From an uncultured Sediminicola sp. (GTDB lineage: Bacteria; Bacteroidota; Bacteroidia; Flavobacteriales; Flavobacteriaceae): a stretch of DNA of 13,542 bases. How positions within the stretch are numbered: the stretch's first letter is position 1; every line of letters begins with the position of its first letter. The stretch lies in NCBI GenBank assembly GCA_938039345.1, contig CALHVB010000059.1, forward strand, positions 1 through 13,542, written 5' to 3'. Below the pieces are notes generated by a model that was not told the DNA's origin, searched no databases, and worked only from the letters and a program-made list of their open reading frames with translations. Below, piece after piece: positions 6,061-13,109 of the stretch. A program made the translations under genes and the position numbers.

Positions 6061-6930
6061 TTAAAGTCCAATTTTTAATCCCGTTCTAAAATAAATATTT
6101 CTATCGTTATTTAAAACAAAAGCTGTTTTTCTTTCTAAATTTCTTAAGACACTTTTTTGCGAAAGTGTTCGTCCTACAAAACCATAGAACGATATATATT
6201 TAGTAAAATTATATTGATATCCTATTGCTGCAACAATTGCTGTTAAAGAAACGGCAGAACCAAAATCATTATCGGGTAAAACCACATTGTTTTGTATGTT
6301 TACAAAATAGCCATCTAACAGAACGCCTGCTTTTATTGTATTGCTATTTTTAAAATGATATTTAATATCTGTCTTAGGTATTCCTACAGCATAAGACCAA
6401 TTTTTATGAAATCTTTTTTGATAACTTATTAATGGTAAAGGTATAGGCAAACCTGTAGCACTGTTGTACGTTAATCCAAAAAGCAAACTATAAGGCTTCT
6501 CTATTTCTTTTTTATCCTTAAACATTGCCACGGTATAGTTTAACCTAAAATCCTCGTCTTCTACTCCAATAGAGAAATTAGATGCCCATCTTGGTGTTAC
6601 AATCCCTACAGCATACCAATCTGATTGCATTTTTAATACGTAACCAAAATTTAAATCTATAATATGCAGATTCTTTAGTTCGCTATTATCAAAAGGAAAA
6701 GTTTTATTAACATCATAATCTATAGAATTATACTCTAACCCAATTACAAAATAATTAGATTCTTTTAATTTTATAGGAGCGTTTGCTAAAAATCTATAGC
6801 GAGATTTCCTTATTCCTGAGCTATTTTCTGGAATTAAGGTATACTCTAACCTAGCAATATCTGTACTTTGAGAAAAGCAAAAATTTAATACAAGACCAAA
6901 AAGAATACAAAATTTTATCTTTTCCTTCAT
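6061..6930 (-). CDS. Outer-membrane beta-barrel protein, DUF6268-like
   Basis: The 289-residue product has a signal peptide (MKEKIKFCILFGLVLNFCFS, likely cut before Q21). Its mature part is built of alternating hydrophobic strands rich in Tyr, Phe and Gly, such as YFVIGLEYNSIDYD, NLHIIDLNFGYVL, YSLLFGLTYNS, YISFYGFVGRTLS and the closing strand NIYFRTGLKIGL. That pattern and the N-terminal ...QSTDIARLEYTLIPE... resemble the DUF6268 barrel proteins of Bacteroidota, recognised from memory and not by a search. It should sit in the outer membrane. Its function is unknown, and no enzymatic motif is visible. It lies in an operon, 18 bases after the MscS gene and 9 bases before the response regulator gene. 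This suggests a role in envelope physiology together with them. Confidence 0.72.
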   Translation of the reverse strand: MKEKIKFCILFGLVLNFCFSQSTDIARLEYTLIPENSSGIRKSRYRFLANAPIKLKESNYFVIGLEYNSIDYDVNKTFPFDNSELKNLHIIDLNFGYVLKMQSDWYAVGIVTPRWASNFSIGVEDEDFRLNYTVAMFKDKKEIEKPYSLLFGLTYNSATGLPIPLPLISYQKRFHKNWSYAVGIPKTDIKYHFKNSNTIKAGVLLDGYFVNIQNNVVLPDNDFGSAVSLTAIVAAIGYQYNFTKYISFYGFVGRTLSQKSVLRNLERKTAFVLNNDRNIYFRTGLKIGL

Positions 6931-6948
6931 AAAGTTTATTAACGATTC

Positions 6949-7809
6949 CTATTTGTTTAAATTATTTTGCTGATAGAGGTACACATCTTGCTGAGGGAAA
7001 GGAATACTAATATTATGTTCTTTAAATTTTGTGTTAATACGATATCTTATATTACTTTTTATTAATGGATCATCATAACTATTATTGGTATAAAAATGAA
7101 GAGAAAAAATAAGTGCTGAATCTCCAAAATCATCAAACAAAACAAATGGCTTTGGTTTTTTTAATACATCTTTCTGAGAAAGAGCTATTTCTTCTAATAT
7201 TTCTTTAACCAAATCTACATCACTACTGTAAGCTACTCCTATTTTAATAGATTCTCTTGTAGTTTTATGGTTTTGGGTATAATTGTAAATACTATTGGTT
7301 AAAAATACGTGGTTTGGTATTACAATTACTTTATCATCTCTTGTAAGTGCACGGGTTGTTCTTAATCTTATCTCAAAAACACGACCTACTTTATCTTCTA
7401 CCTCTATAATATCGCCAACGTGCAAAGACTGATCTAGAATAATTAAAATACCAGAAATTATATCCTGAAATAAATATTGTAACGCAAAACCTAAACCAAC
7501 AAATAATGCTGCAGATGCCGTTAAAACTACTGTTAAATTAACTCCAGAAGCATGTAATATGGTTACAACTACCAAAATGTAAAATAAGTATTTTAGAAAG
7601 CCAAAAATGCTCTCGAACTTATTTTTATCTTCTAATGGCAACTTAGAAGTTACTAGCTTATTTATTAATTTTAATAGGTAAGTTATAAAAACTAAAGCTA
7701 CTATTATTAGTAATACTGTTTTTACAGTAATACTTACCGTATCACTACTATACAGGCTATAGTTAAAAAACCAGGAAATACTATCTAATATATGCTTTAA
7801 TTTATCCAT
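6949..7809 (-). CDS. Small-conductance mechanosensitive channel, MscS family
   Basis: This 286-residue inner-membrane protein has the compact MscS layout. TM1 is at about 28-48 and TM2 at about 70-87. The pore helix TM3 at about 94-124 (NLTVVLTASAALFVGLGFAL, then QYLFQDIISGILIILDQ) has the usual Ala/Gly packing pattern. The beta domain follows, with HVGDIIEVEDKVGRVFEIRLR at 130-150 and the conserved VIVIPNHVFLTNSIYNY at 161-177. The alpha-beta C-terminal domain ends in ISIPFPQQDVYLY. Such channels open under membrane tension and release solutes during hypo-osmotic shock. The gene begins 1 base after the stop of the ABC permease, so the two are almost certainly cotranscribed and perhaps translationally coupled. 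Its neighbours are membrane and envelope genes, which agrees with a role in envelope or osmotic stress. Confidence 0.93.
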   Translation of the reverse strand: MDKLKHILDSISWFFNYSLYSSDTVSITVKTVLLIIVALVFITYLLKLINKLVTSKLPLEDKNKFESIFGFLKYLFYILVVVTILHASGVNLTVVLTASAALFVGLGFALQYLFQDIISGILIILDQSLHVGDIIEVEDKVGRVFEIRLRTTRALTRDDKVIVIPNHVFLTNSIYNYTQNHKTTRESIKIGVAYSSDVDLVKEILEEIALSQKDVLKKPKPFVLFDDFGDSALIFSLHFYTNNSYDDPLIKSNIRYRINTKFKEHNISIPFPQQDVYLYQQNNLNK

Positions 7810-7810
7810 A

Positions 7811-9151
7811 CTAATACCTTAACCATTTAAACAACTCTTTATAGGTTGGCTTTTTACCGTACATTAAAATACCTACTCTATATATTTTTGCTGCCAACCA
7901 CACAATTCCTATAAATGCAACAATTAAAAAGAAAACAGAAGTTATTAATTGCCATAAAGGCACGCCTCCTTCTCCAATTCCGTTTGGCAAACGCATTAAC
8001 ATTACTATAGGAGACGTTAATGGAAATAACGAAAATCCAACTGCTACCGGTCCATGAGGATTTTCGAATACAGAAAAGAAACCTACATAAACTGCTAACA
8101 TTAAAGGTAATATTACCGGGAATATAAACTGCTGCGTATCTGTTTCATTATCAACAGCAGCTCCAATAGCGGCATATATAGAGCTATAGATTAAGTAGCC
8201 TAAAATAAAATAAACAATAAAAAAGAAGATTAAACTGGCCCATGGTATATTTACAAACTCTTTAATATACAATATCATATTTTCATCCATAGCCACTGGC
8301 AAGGACGACATTTCCTTTATAGAACCAGATGCAACTTTAGAAGTGACTCCCAAACTAGCCACATCAACATTAAAAATAAATACTGCTACCATTAATAATA
8401 TTGAAGCCGATATTACCCAAATTACAAATTGCGTTATTCCTGCAAATGAGGTCCCTATTATTTTCCCCATCATTAATTGAAATGGCTTAACAGATGATAT
8501 TATTACCTCTATAATTCTACTTGTTTTTTCTTCTATAACACTACGCATTACAAAACCTCCGTAGATAATAATAAACATCATAATAAGATATCCAAAACCA
8601 CCACCGATAAAGGCTTTCATTATATTTGCTCCTTTTACATTTTCTTCTCCTATAAAATTTGCTGTATGCACCTCAAAAGGTTGTTCTAATATAGAAAAAT
8701 CTTTTGCTGACAACTCCATATTTAAAAGTCTGTGAGCTCTTAATCTAGATTCGAAAATAGTTTCTATAGTATTTAAGACTCCTGCATTGGGTGAGTCTGT
8801 TGTATAAAAAGAAGATTCACTTGCTACTTTTTCTAAATCTTCATGATTAGGTATGTGTAGCAGACCATAATACTCTAAACTCATTACAGAATCTTTTGCC
8901 TGTTGCAAGCTAAGGCTTTTAAAATCTACATAAGATGTGTTTTCTGTACTCAAAAAATCTGTAGAAAAATAATGACTTTCATTTAAAACAACTATGGTTC
9001 TTTTATCATTATCGTTCATATTAGCTAAATAAGCAACCAATAAAAACATACCTACCATTAAAATTGGCGTAAGAAAAGTCATTACAACAAAAGATTTATT
9101 ACGAACCTTAGCCAAATACTCTCGTTTTATAATTAGCAATAGCTTATTCAT
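7811..9151 (-). CDS. ABC-2 type transporter permease (NatB/YhaP-like)
   Basis: The 446-residue permease has TM1 at about 22-43 and a large extracytoplasmic domain of about 130 residues (45-178). Further membrane segments lie near 180-203, 230-260, 305-330, 345-362 and 401-423. The cytoplasmic block VIEEKTSRIIEVIISSVKPF (205-223) and MMGKIIGTSFAGITQF are typical of the NatB family of ABC-2 exporters. It pairs with the ATPase encoded immediately upstream, overlapping it by 8 bases (9144-9151), so translation is probably coupled. In Bacillus, NatAB exports sodium. The substrate here cannot be read from sequence, and proteins of this group are also annotated as general exporters. It is followed after 1 base by the MscS gene. 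Confidence 0.92.
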   Translation of the reverse strand: MNKLLLIIKREYLAKVRNKSFVVMTFLTPILMVGMFLLVAYLANMNDNDKRTIVVLNESHYFSTDFLSTENTSYVDFKSLSLQQAKDSVMSLEYYGLLHIPNHEDLEKVASESSFYTTDSPNAGVLNTIETIFESRLRAHRLLNMELSAKDFSILEQPFEVHTANFIGEENVKGANIMKAFIGGGFGYLIMMFIIIYGGFVMRSVIEEKTSRIIEVIISSVKPFQLMMGKIIGTSFAGITQFVIWVISASILLMVAVFIFNVDVASLGVTSKVASGSIKEMSSLPVAMDENMILYIKEFVNIPWASLIFFFIVYFILGYLIYSSIYAAIGAAVDNETDTQQFIFPVILPLMLAVYVGFFSVFENPHGPVAVGFSLFPLTSPIVMLMRLPNGIGEGGVPLWQLITSVFFLIVAFIGIVWLAAKIYRVGILMYGKKPTYKELFKWLRY

Positions 9152-10085
9152 TATTCCTTCTATTTTTTTCTTCTATTGTTCTAATAAAAATATCATTTGC
9201 CGAAGGTATGGTTTCTGTAAACTGTGTAACATTTGCTTTTGAAGATACATAGTTTAAAAAAACTCCTGTTTCTTTTGTTGGTAACTGAACTACAAAATCT
9301 AAATGCTTTTCTACATTACAAAAATCAGAAGTTTTAATGGCAAATTTTTCTGTAAGATTTTGCAATATAACTTCTGGATTATCAACCTCTAAACCTACAT
9401 TAAATATATTATTCTTGTATGCTTTTTTTATATCTGATAACTTACCATCTAATATTTTTTCTGACTGATGAATTAATGCAATATACTCGCATAATTCTTC
9501 TACAGATTCCATTCTATGTGTAGAAAAAATAATAGAAGTTCCCTTCTCTTTTAACTCTAATATTTCTTCTTTTATAATGTTGGCATTAATAGGATCAAAA
9601 CCACTAAAAGGCTCATCAAAAATTAAAAGCTTAGGCTCGTGTAATACCGTAACTATAAACTGTATTTTCTGTGCCATACCCTTAGAAAGTTCTTGAATTT
9701 TCTTTCCCCACCAATCGCCAATCTCTAACTTATCGAACCAAAATTTAAGTCGTTTTTTAGCTTCCGATTTAGATAAGCCTTTTAATTGTGCTAAATACAA
9801 GGCCTGCTCACCTACTTTCATACTTTTATACAAACCTCTTTCCTCTGGCAAATATCCAATTGTTGCTACATGGTGTGGTTGTAAAGGCTCCCCATCGAAT
9901 AAAACTTCTCCTGAATCTGGATATGTAATTTGATTTATGATTCTAATTAATGTTGTTTTTCCGGCTCCATTTGGCCCCAACAAACCATAAATACTATTTT
10001 TAGGAATATGAAGAGAAACTTTTTTAAGTGCAACATGGTCTCCAAACTGCTTTGTTACCTCTTTAGCCTCTAAAATATTGTTCAT
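9144..10085 (-). CDS. ABC transporter ATP-binding protein (NatA/YhaQ-like)
   Basis: This 313-residue cytoplasmic ATPase powers the permease encoded next. Walker A is GPNGAGKTT at 37-45, the signature is LSKGMAQK at 133-140, Walker B is LLIFDEPFSGFDP at 153-165 and the H-loop is H190 in IIFSTHRM. The signature is LSKGM in place of LSGGQ, as is common in the NatA/YhaQ branch. Residues about 225-313 form the C-terminal extension seen in that branch (DUF4162-like). The gene is the first of a five-gene operon. A TATCTTTG -7 box lies at 10100-10107, and an inverted repeat at 10111-10130 occupies the usual -33 area, so regulated expression is plausible. Confidence 0.94.
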   Translation of the reverse strand: MNNILEAKEVTKQFGDHVALKKVSLHIPKNSIYGLLGPNGAGKTTLIRIINQITYPDSGEVLFDGEPLQPHHVATIGYLPEERGLYKSMKVGEQALYLAQLKGLSKSEAKKRLKFWFDKLEIGDWWGKKIQELSKGMAQKIQFIVTVLHEPKLLIFDEPFSGFDPINANIIKEEILELKEKGTSIIFSTHRMESVEELCEYIALIHQSEKILDGKLSDIKKAYKNNIFNVGLEVDNPEVILQNLTEKFAIKTSDFCNVEKHLDFVVQLPTKETGVFLNYVSSKANVTQFTETIPSANDIFIRTIEEKNRRNNE

Positions 10086-10099
10086 GTAAGCGATTTTTT

Positions 10100-10107
10100 C
10101 AAAGATA
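10100..10107 (-). promoter_or_regulatory. -7 box for the five-gene ABC-MscS-regulator operon
   Basis: TATCTTTG on the minus strand matches TAnnTTTG exactly. Transcription would start about 10 bases before the ATG at 10085. No TTG was found at -33. An inverted repeat occupies that place, so the promoter may depend on an activator or be weak. Confidence 0.4.
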
Positions 10108-10110
10108 TAT

Positions 10111-10130
10111 AAATGCGTTAAATAGCATTT
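10111..10130. repeat. Inverted repeat upstream of the ABC operon, candidate operator
   Basis: AAATGC at 10111-10116 and GCATTT at 10125-10130 are perfect inverted arms separated by 8 bases. They lie directly upstream of the -7 box at 10100-10107, where a -33 element would be expected. A dimeric regulator could bind here, but 6-base arms can occur by chance. Confidence 0.3.
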
Positions 10131-10200
10131 GAGGTTTTAACTTTTATTAAACATTATTGCCCTTAAACTCTACTTCTTTATCTATTTAAATAAAATACTT

Positions 10201-10244
10201 TTGTAAAAAACAAAACCCACCCTTAAGATATTCATAAGGATGGG
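10201..10244 (-). terminator. Intrinsic terminator of the grpE-dnaJ operon
   Basis: Arms 10216-10225 and 10235-10244 form a 10-bp stem with a 9-base loop. On the minus strand the single non-Watson-Crick position is a G-U pair, so the hairpin is stable in that direction. It is followed there by TTTTGTTTTTT. It lies about 80 bases past the dnaJ stop. Confidence 0.8.
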
Positions 10245-10272
10245 AAAAAAATTGCTATGAAAAAGAAAATTT

Positions 10273-10294
10273 AGATGATGTTTAATCATCATCT
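10273..10294. repeat. Stem-loop between the dnaJ stop and the terminator
   Basis: AGATGATG (10273-10280) and CATCATCT (10287-10294) form a perfect 8-bp stem with a 6-base loop, 29 bases after the dnaJ stop codon. On the minus strand it is followed by a weak T-rich stretch (AAATTTTCTTTTTC). It may be a first, weaker terminator or a 3'-end stabilising hairpin of the dnaJ mRNA. Confidence 0.5.
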
Positions 10295-10323
10295 CCTCAA
10301 ATATACGTTTTTTATTTAAAAAA

Positions 10324-11439
10324 TTATGAAAACATATCTTTTACCTTTTCAAAAAAAGATTTATCCGACTTTTCTGGTTTAGGCTCAAAGTTTTCATTGT
10401 TCTCCATACGTTCAAAAAATTCGCGCTGCTCTTTATTTAACTCTTTAGGCGTCCAAACATTTACATGTACAAGTAAATCTCCAGAACCATACCCGTTAAT
10501 ACTTGAGATTCCTTTTCCTCTTAATCTTAGTATTTTTCCAGATTGTATACCTGCTTCTAATTTAATTCTAACTTTACCTGTAACAGCATCTATTTCTTTA
10601 GATGTACCTAGTATTGCATCGGAAATACTTATGTATAAATCGTAGTGAAGATTATCTCCTTCTCTTTTTAAAGTAGCATGTTCTATAGTTTCTATTGCAA
10701 CTATTAAATCACCAGGAACACCATTACCTGGCGCTTCGTTTCCTTTACCAGAAACCTTTAACTGCATTCCTTCTTCTACACCCCCTGGTATTTTTATAGC
10801 TACCGTTTCTTCTTTTGCAATTAAGCCTTGTGCATCTGCATTACTAGGTCTTTTATCTATAATTTGACCACTACCACCACAAGTACTACATGTAGCAGCT
10901 GTTTGCATTCTACCTAAAATAGTATTTGCTATTTTAGTTACTTGCCCAGCTCCATTACAAGTGCCACAAGTTTTATAAGTTACCCCGCTAGCTTGTATTT
11001 TTCTACGGACTTTAACTTTCTTTTCTACGCCATTAGCAACTTCTTCTAAAGTTAATTTAACTCTAATTTTTAAGCTACTTCCTTTAACTCTACGCTGACC
11101 TCCGCCACCGCCAAAGCCTCCAAAGCCACCAAAACCGCCACCGCCAAAAATATCTCCAAACTGGCTAAAAATATCATCCATATTCATGCCACCTCCAAAG
11201 CCGCCGCCTCCACCGCCTTCGAATGCTGCATGACCGTATTGATCATAACGAGCTCGCTTATTATCATCACTTAATATTTCATAAGCCTCGGCTGCTTTCT
11301 TAAATTTTTCTTCGGCAGTAGCATCACCTGGGTTCTTATCTGGGTGAAACTGAATGGCTTTCTTACGATATGCCTTCTTTATTTCAGCAGCAGAAGCTCC
11401 TTTACTTATGCCTAAAATATCATAATAATCCTCCTTCAT
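10324..11439 (-). CDS. dnaJ: Chaperone DnaJ (Hsp40) with only two CxxCxGxG motifs
   Basis: This 371-residue co-chaperone stimulates the DnaK ATPase and delivers unfolded clients. The J domain (1-70) has HPD at 32-34. A Gly/Phe-rich region spans 74-115. The zinc region is unusual. CGTCNGAGQ (158-166) and CSTCGGSGQ (184-192) are the only two CxxCxGxG repeats, where E. coli DnaJ has four. Comparison with the E. coli spacing suggests repeats 2 and 3 (zinc site II) are kept. Repeat 1 is missing, and repeat 4 is replaced by [12 protein letters not shown], which has no Cys. The substrate-binding beta domains follow (about 205-345), including [21 protein letters not shown] and the [12 protein letters not shown] block. 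The C-terminus [15 protein letters not shown] looks typical of flavobacteria. The gene follows grpE by 9 bases, and a terminator lies downstream (10201-10244). There is no dnaK in the window. Confidence 0.97.
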   Translation of the reverse strand: MKEDYYDILGISKGASAAEIKKAYRKKAIQFHPDKNPGDATAEEKFKKAAEAYEILSDDNKRARYDQYGHAAFEGGGGGGFGGGMNMDDIFSQFGDIFGGGGFGGFGGFGGGGGQRRVKGSSLKIRVKLTLEEVANGVEKKVKVRRKIQASGVTYKTCGTCNGAGQVTKIANTILGRMQTAATCSTCGGSGQIIDKRPSNADAQGLIAKEETVAIKIPGGVEEGMQLKVSGKGNEAPGNGVPGDLIVAIETIEHATLKREGDNLHYDLYISISDAILGTSKEIDAVTGKVRIKLEAGIQSGKILRLRGKGISSINGYGSGDLLVHVNVWTPKELNKEQREFFERMENNENFEPKPEKSDKSFFEKVKDMFS

Positions 11440-11448
11440 AACTTATGT

Positions 11449-12018
11449 TTAATTCCCAACTACAACTTTTGGATGACGAATAATTTTATCTCCTAACTTA
11501 AAGCCTTTTTCTATTACATCTATAACTTTTCCTTTTAGCTTTTTGTCTGGCGCTGGTATTTGCGTAATTGCATCATGTATTTCGGCATCAAAAGTATCTC
11601 CTGCTTTTACCGCTACCTCTTCTAAACCTTTTCCTTTTAGAATTTCTCTAAACTTATTATTTATAAGCTCTACGCCTTTTAGCATTTCTTTATCTTCTGA
11701 TTTAGAAAGCTCTTTTAAAGCACGATCAAAATCATCGGATACTGGTAACAAAGAAACAATAACTTCCTGACCCGCAGTTTTAAATAACTCTATACGCTCT
11801 TTTGATGTTCTTTTTTTGTAGTTCTCGAACTCAGCAAAAAGACGTAAAAATTTATCTTTTTCTTTTGCTAAATCCTCTCGCAATTGTTCTTCTTCTGTAA
11901 GCTTTATTTCCTCTTCTTCTAATGAGGCATCGGCAGCTACTTCTTCTTCCTTAATTTCATCAACAGGTGTTTCTGAAATTATTTCTTCAATATCTTCTGC
12001 TTTATTCTTTTTACTCAT
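11449..12018 (-). CDS. grpE: GrpE, nucleotide exchange factor of DnaK
   Basis: This 189-residue protein releases ADP from DnaK and so resets the chaperone cycle. The first 45 residues are strongly acidic and probably disordered. A long helix follows at about 45-90 (LREDLAKEKDKFLRLFAEFE), forming the dimer coiled coil. The four-helix part comes next with LLPVSDDFDRALKEL at 90-104. The C-terminal beta wing, about 133-187, carries GLEEVAVKAGDTFDAEIHDA and the closing KGFKLGDKIIRHPKVVV signature. Length is normal. The gene heads the grpE-dnaJ operon, with a promoter region at 12055-12090 about 37 bases upstream of the ATG. No CIRCE element (TTAGCACTC-N9-GAGTGCTAA) is present, so HrcA control is not indicated. 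Confidence 0.97.
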   Translation of the reverse strand: MSKKNKAEDIEEIISETPVDEIKEEEVAADASLEEEEIKLTEEEQLREDLAKEKDKFLRLFAEFENYKKRTSKERIELFKTAGQEVIVSLLPVSDDFDRALKELSKSEDKEMLKGVELINNKFREILKGKGLEEVAVKAGDTFDAEIHDAITQIPAPDKKLKGKVIDVIEKGFKLGDKIIRHPKVVVGN

Positions 12019-12053
12019 TATAATATAACATTAATTAACTTATGAATTTTAGA

Positions 12054-12071
12054 TGGCAAAAGTACTGCCAA
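12054..12071 (-). promoter_or_regulatory. Possible sigma54 -24/-12 element upstream of grpE
   Basis: The minus strand reads TTGGCAGTACTTTTGCCA. TGGCAG-N5-TTGC matches the sigma54 consensus TGGCAC-N5-TTGC at 9 of 10 fixed positions and keeps the invariant GG-N10-GC spacing. It overlaps the -7 box of the primary-sigma promoter. It is also a 5-bp inverted repeat (TGGCA-N7-TGCCA), so an operator is an alternative reading. Confidence 0.3.
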
Positions 12072-12090
12072 TTCTTCAAAAATGTCAAAA
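12057..12090 (-). promoter_or_regulatory. Bacteroidota -33/-7 promoter of grpE-dnaJ
   Basis: TACTTTTG (complement of 12057-12064) matches the TAnnTTTG -7 box exactly. TTTTG (complement of 12086-12090) lies 21 bases upstream, which is within the usual spacing. The predicted start near 12050 gives a leader of about 30 bases. AAATGTCA is repeated in tandem at 12080-12087 and 12088-12095, over the -33 element. Confidence 0.65.
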
Positions 12091-12118
12091 TGTCATCAAA
12101 CTTTATTAAAAATAATGA

Positions 12119-13021
12119 TTAAGCTTTTTCTAAAGCAGTATATAAAGAGTTATAAATAAAATTAAAGCCTTCTTCTTGAATTTTTTTGCTACTTACACGT
12201 TGACTAGCAAATAGTAAGTATGACATTTCGCCTAATATTAGTTTCATTACAAAAGCTGGCACATTTGGCAAAAACAAAGGTCTATTTAATAATTTTGCAA
12301 CTTGTCTTGTAAATTTTGAGTTTATTACTGGGTTAGGGGCTACACCATTATATATACCCTCTAAATTATTTTGTAAAACGTATAAAAAAATACGCGATAA
12401 ATCTGTAATATGTATCCAAGATTGCCAATGCATACCCGTTCCAAAAGGAGCCCCTACATAGTATTTAATTGGTTTTATTATTTCTGGCAAAGCACCTCCT
12501 TTACAAGACAAGACCAACCCTATTCTAACAATCGAAACTTTTAATCCAATTTGCTTAAATTTATTAATCTCTCTTTCCCATATAATTACCACTTCTCCTA
12601 AAAAACTAGTATCAACTTCTTTTTCTTCTTCTGTATAATAATTTTCAAAAGAATTTGGATAAACTCCTATACCAGATGCAGAGACAATAGAATTTACGGT
12701 ATTATTTTTATTTTCCTCTAAAGCGCTATAAAGGGTTTTTAAACTATCTACCCTACTCAAAATTATTTCTTGCTTATAAGCAGGAGTCCATCTTTTAGAT
12801 ACACTAGCTCCTGCTAAATTTATTATTGCAGTAACACCTTTAAAAGCATTAGTATCTATCTCATTCTTTTTAGGATTCCAATAAAACCCTTGATAATTAT
12901 CTTTAGATACAATCTTTTTTTTACTTGTAGTTAAATAATTAATAGCAATGTTTTGGCTAAGACATAGCGCTACTATCTCGCTCCCTATTAATCCTGTTGC
13001 GCCTGTTATCAAAATCTTCAT
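12119..13021 (-). CDS. TIGR01777-family epimerase-like protein (extended SDR, YfcH-like)
   Basis: This 300-residue cytoplasmic protein has an N-terminal Rossmann fold with the dinucleotide motif GATGLIGSEI at 7-16. It also has the family block INLAGASVSKRW at 67-78, SASGIGVYPNS at 114-124 and the middle block APFGTGMHWQSWIHITDL at 191-208. The C-terminal part (about 245-295, LPNVPAFVMKLILGEMS) matches the DUF1731 tail of this family. A Tyr is present at 121, but the Lys of the classical SDR YxxxK pair is not in place, so its catalytic chemistry is uncertain. The biological substrate of the family is not established. The gene lies 88 bases after the mnmD stop and upstream of the grpE promoter. 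No clear promoter or terminator of its own was seen, so it could be cotranscribed with mnmD. Confidence 0.9.
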   Translation of the reverse strand: MKILITGATGLIGSEIVALCLSQNIAINYLTTSKKKIVSKDNYQGFYWNPKKNEIDTNAFKGVTAIINLAGASVSKRWTPAYKQEIILSRVDSLKTLYSALEENKNNTVNSIVSASGIGVYPNSFENYYTEEEKEVDTSFLGEVVIIWEREINKFKQIGLKVSIVRIGLVLSCKGGALPEIIKPIKYYVGAPFGTGMHWQSWIHITDLSRIFLYVLQNNLEGIYNGVAPNPVINSKFTRQVAKLLNRPLFLPNVPAFVMKLILGEMSYLLFASQRVSSKKIQEEGFNFIYNSLYTALEKA

Positions 13022-13109
13022 ATTCTCAATTTTCTACATGTTAACATATACAAGGTAAGCCAATAAACCAGTATAGCTATTAAATTTAAATAAGCTTTAA
13101 CATTTTAGA

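Noticed and set aside
10182..10289. 35-codon minus-strand frame downstream of dnaJ
   Set aside because: It runs through the dnaJ terminator hairpin and its T-run, so it would not be fully transcribed. Its composition is that of a random AT-rich frame.
10397..10645. Plus-strand frame opposite dnaJ
   Set aside because: It is a shadow of the dnaJ C-terminal domain with no motif or signal of its own.
11543..11770. Plus-strand frame opposite grpE
   Set aside because: It is antisense to the conserved GrpE core; the Ser-rich translation reflects the complement of Lys/Glu-rich codons.
12019..12118. CIRCE/HrcA operator upstream of grpE
   Set aside because: Neither TTAGCACTC nor its inverted partner occurs. 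The only symmetrical sequence is TGGCA-N7-TGCCA.
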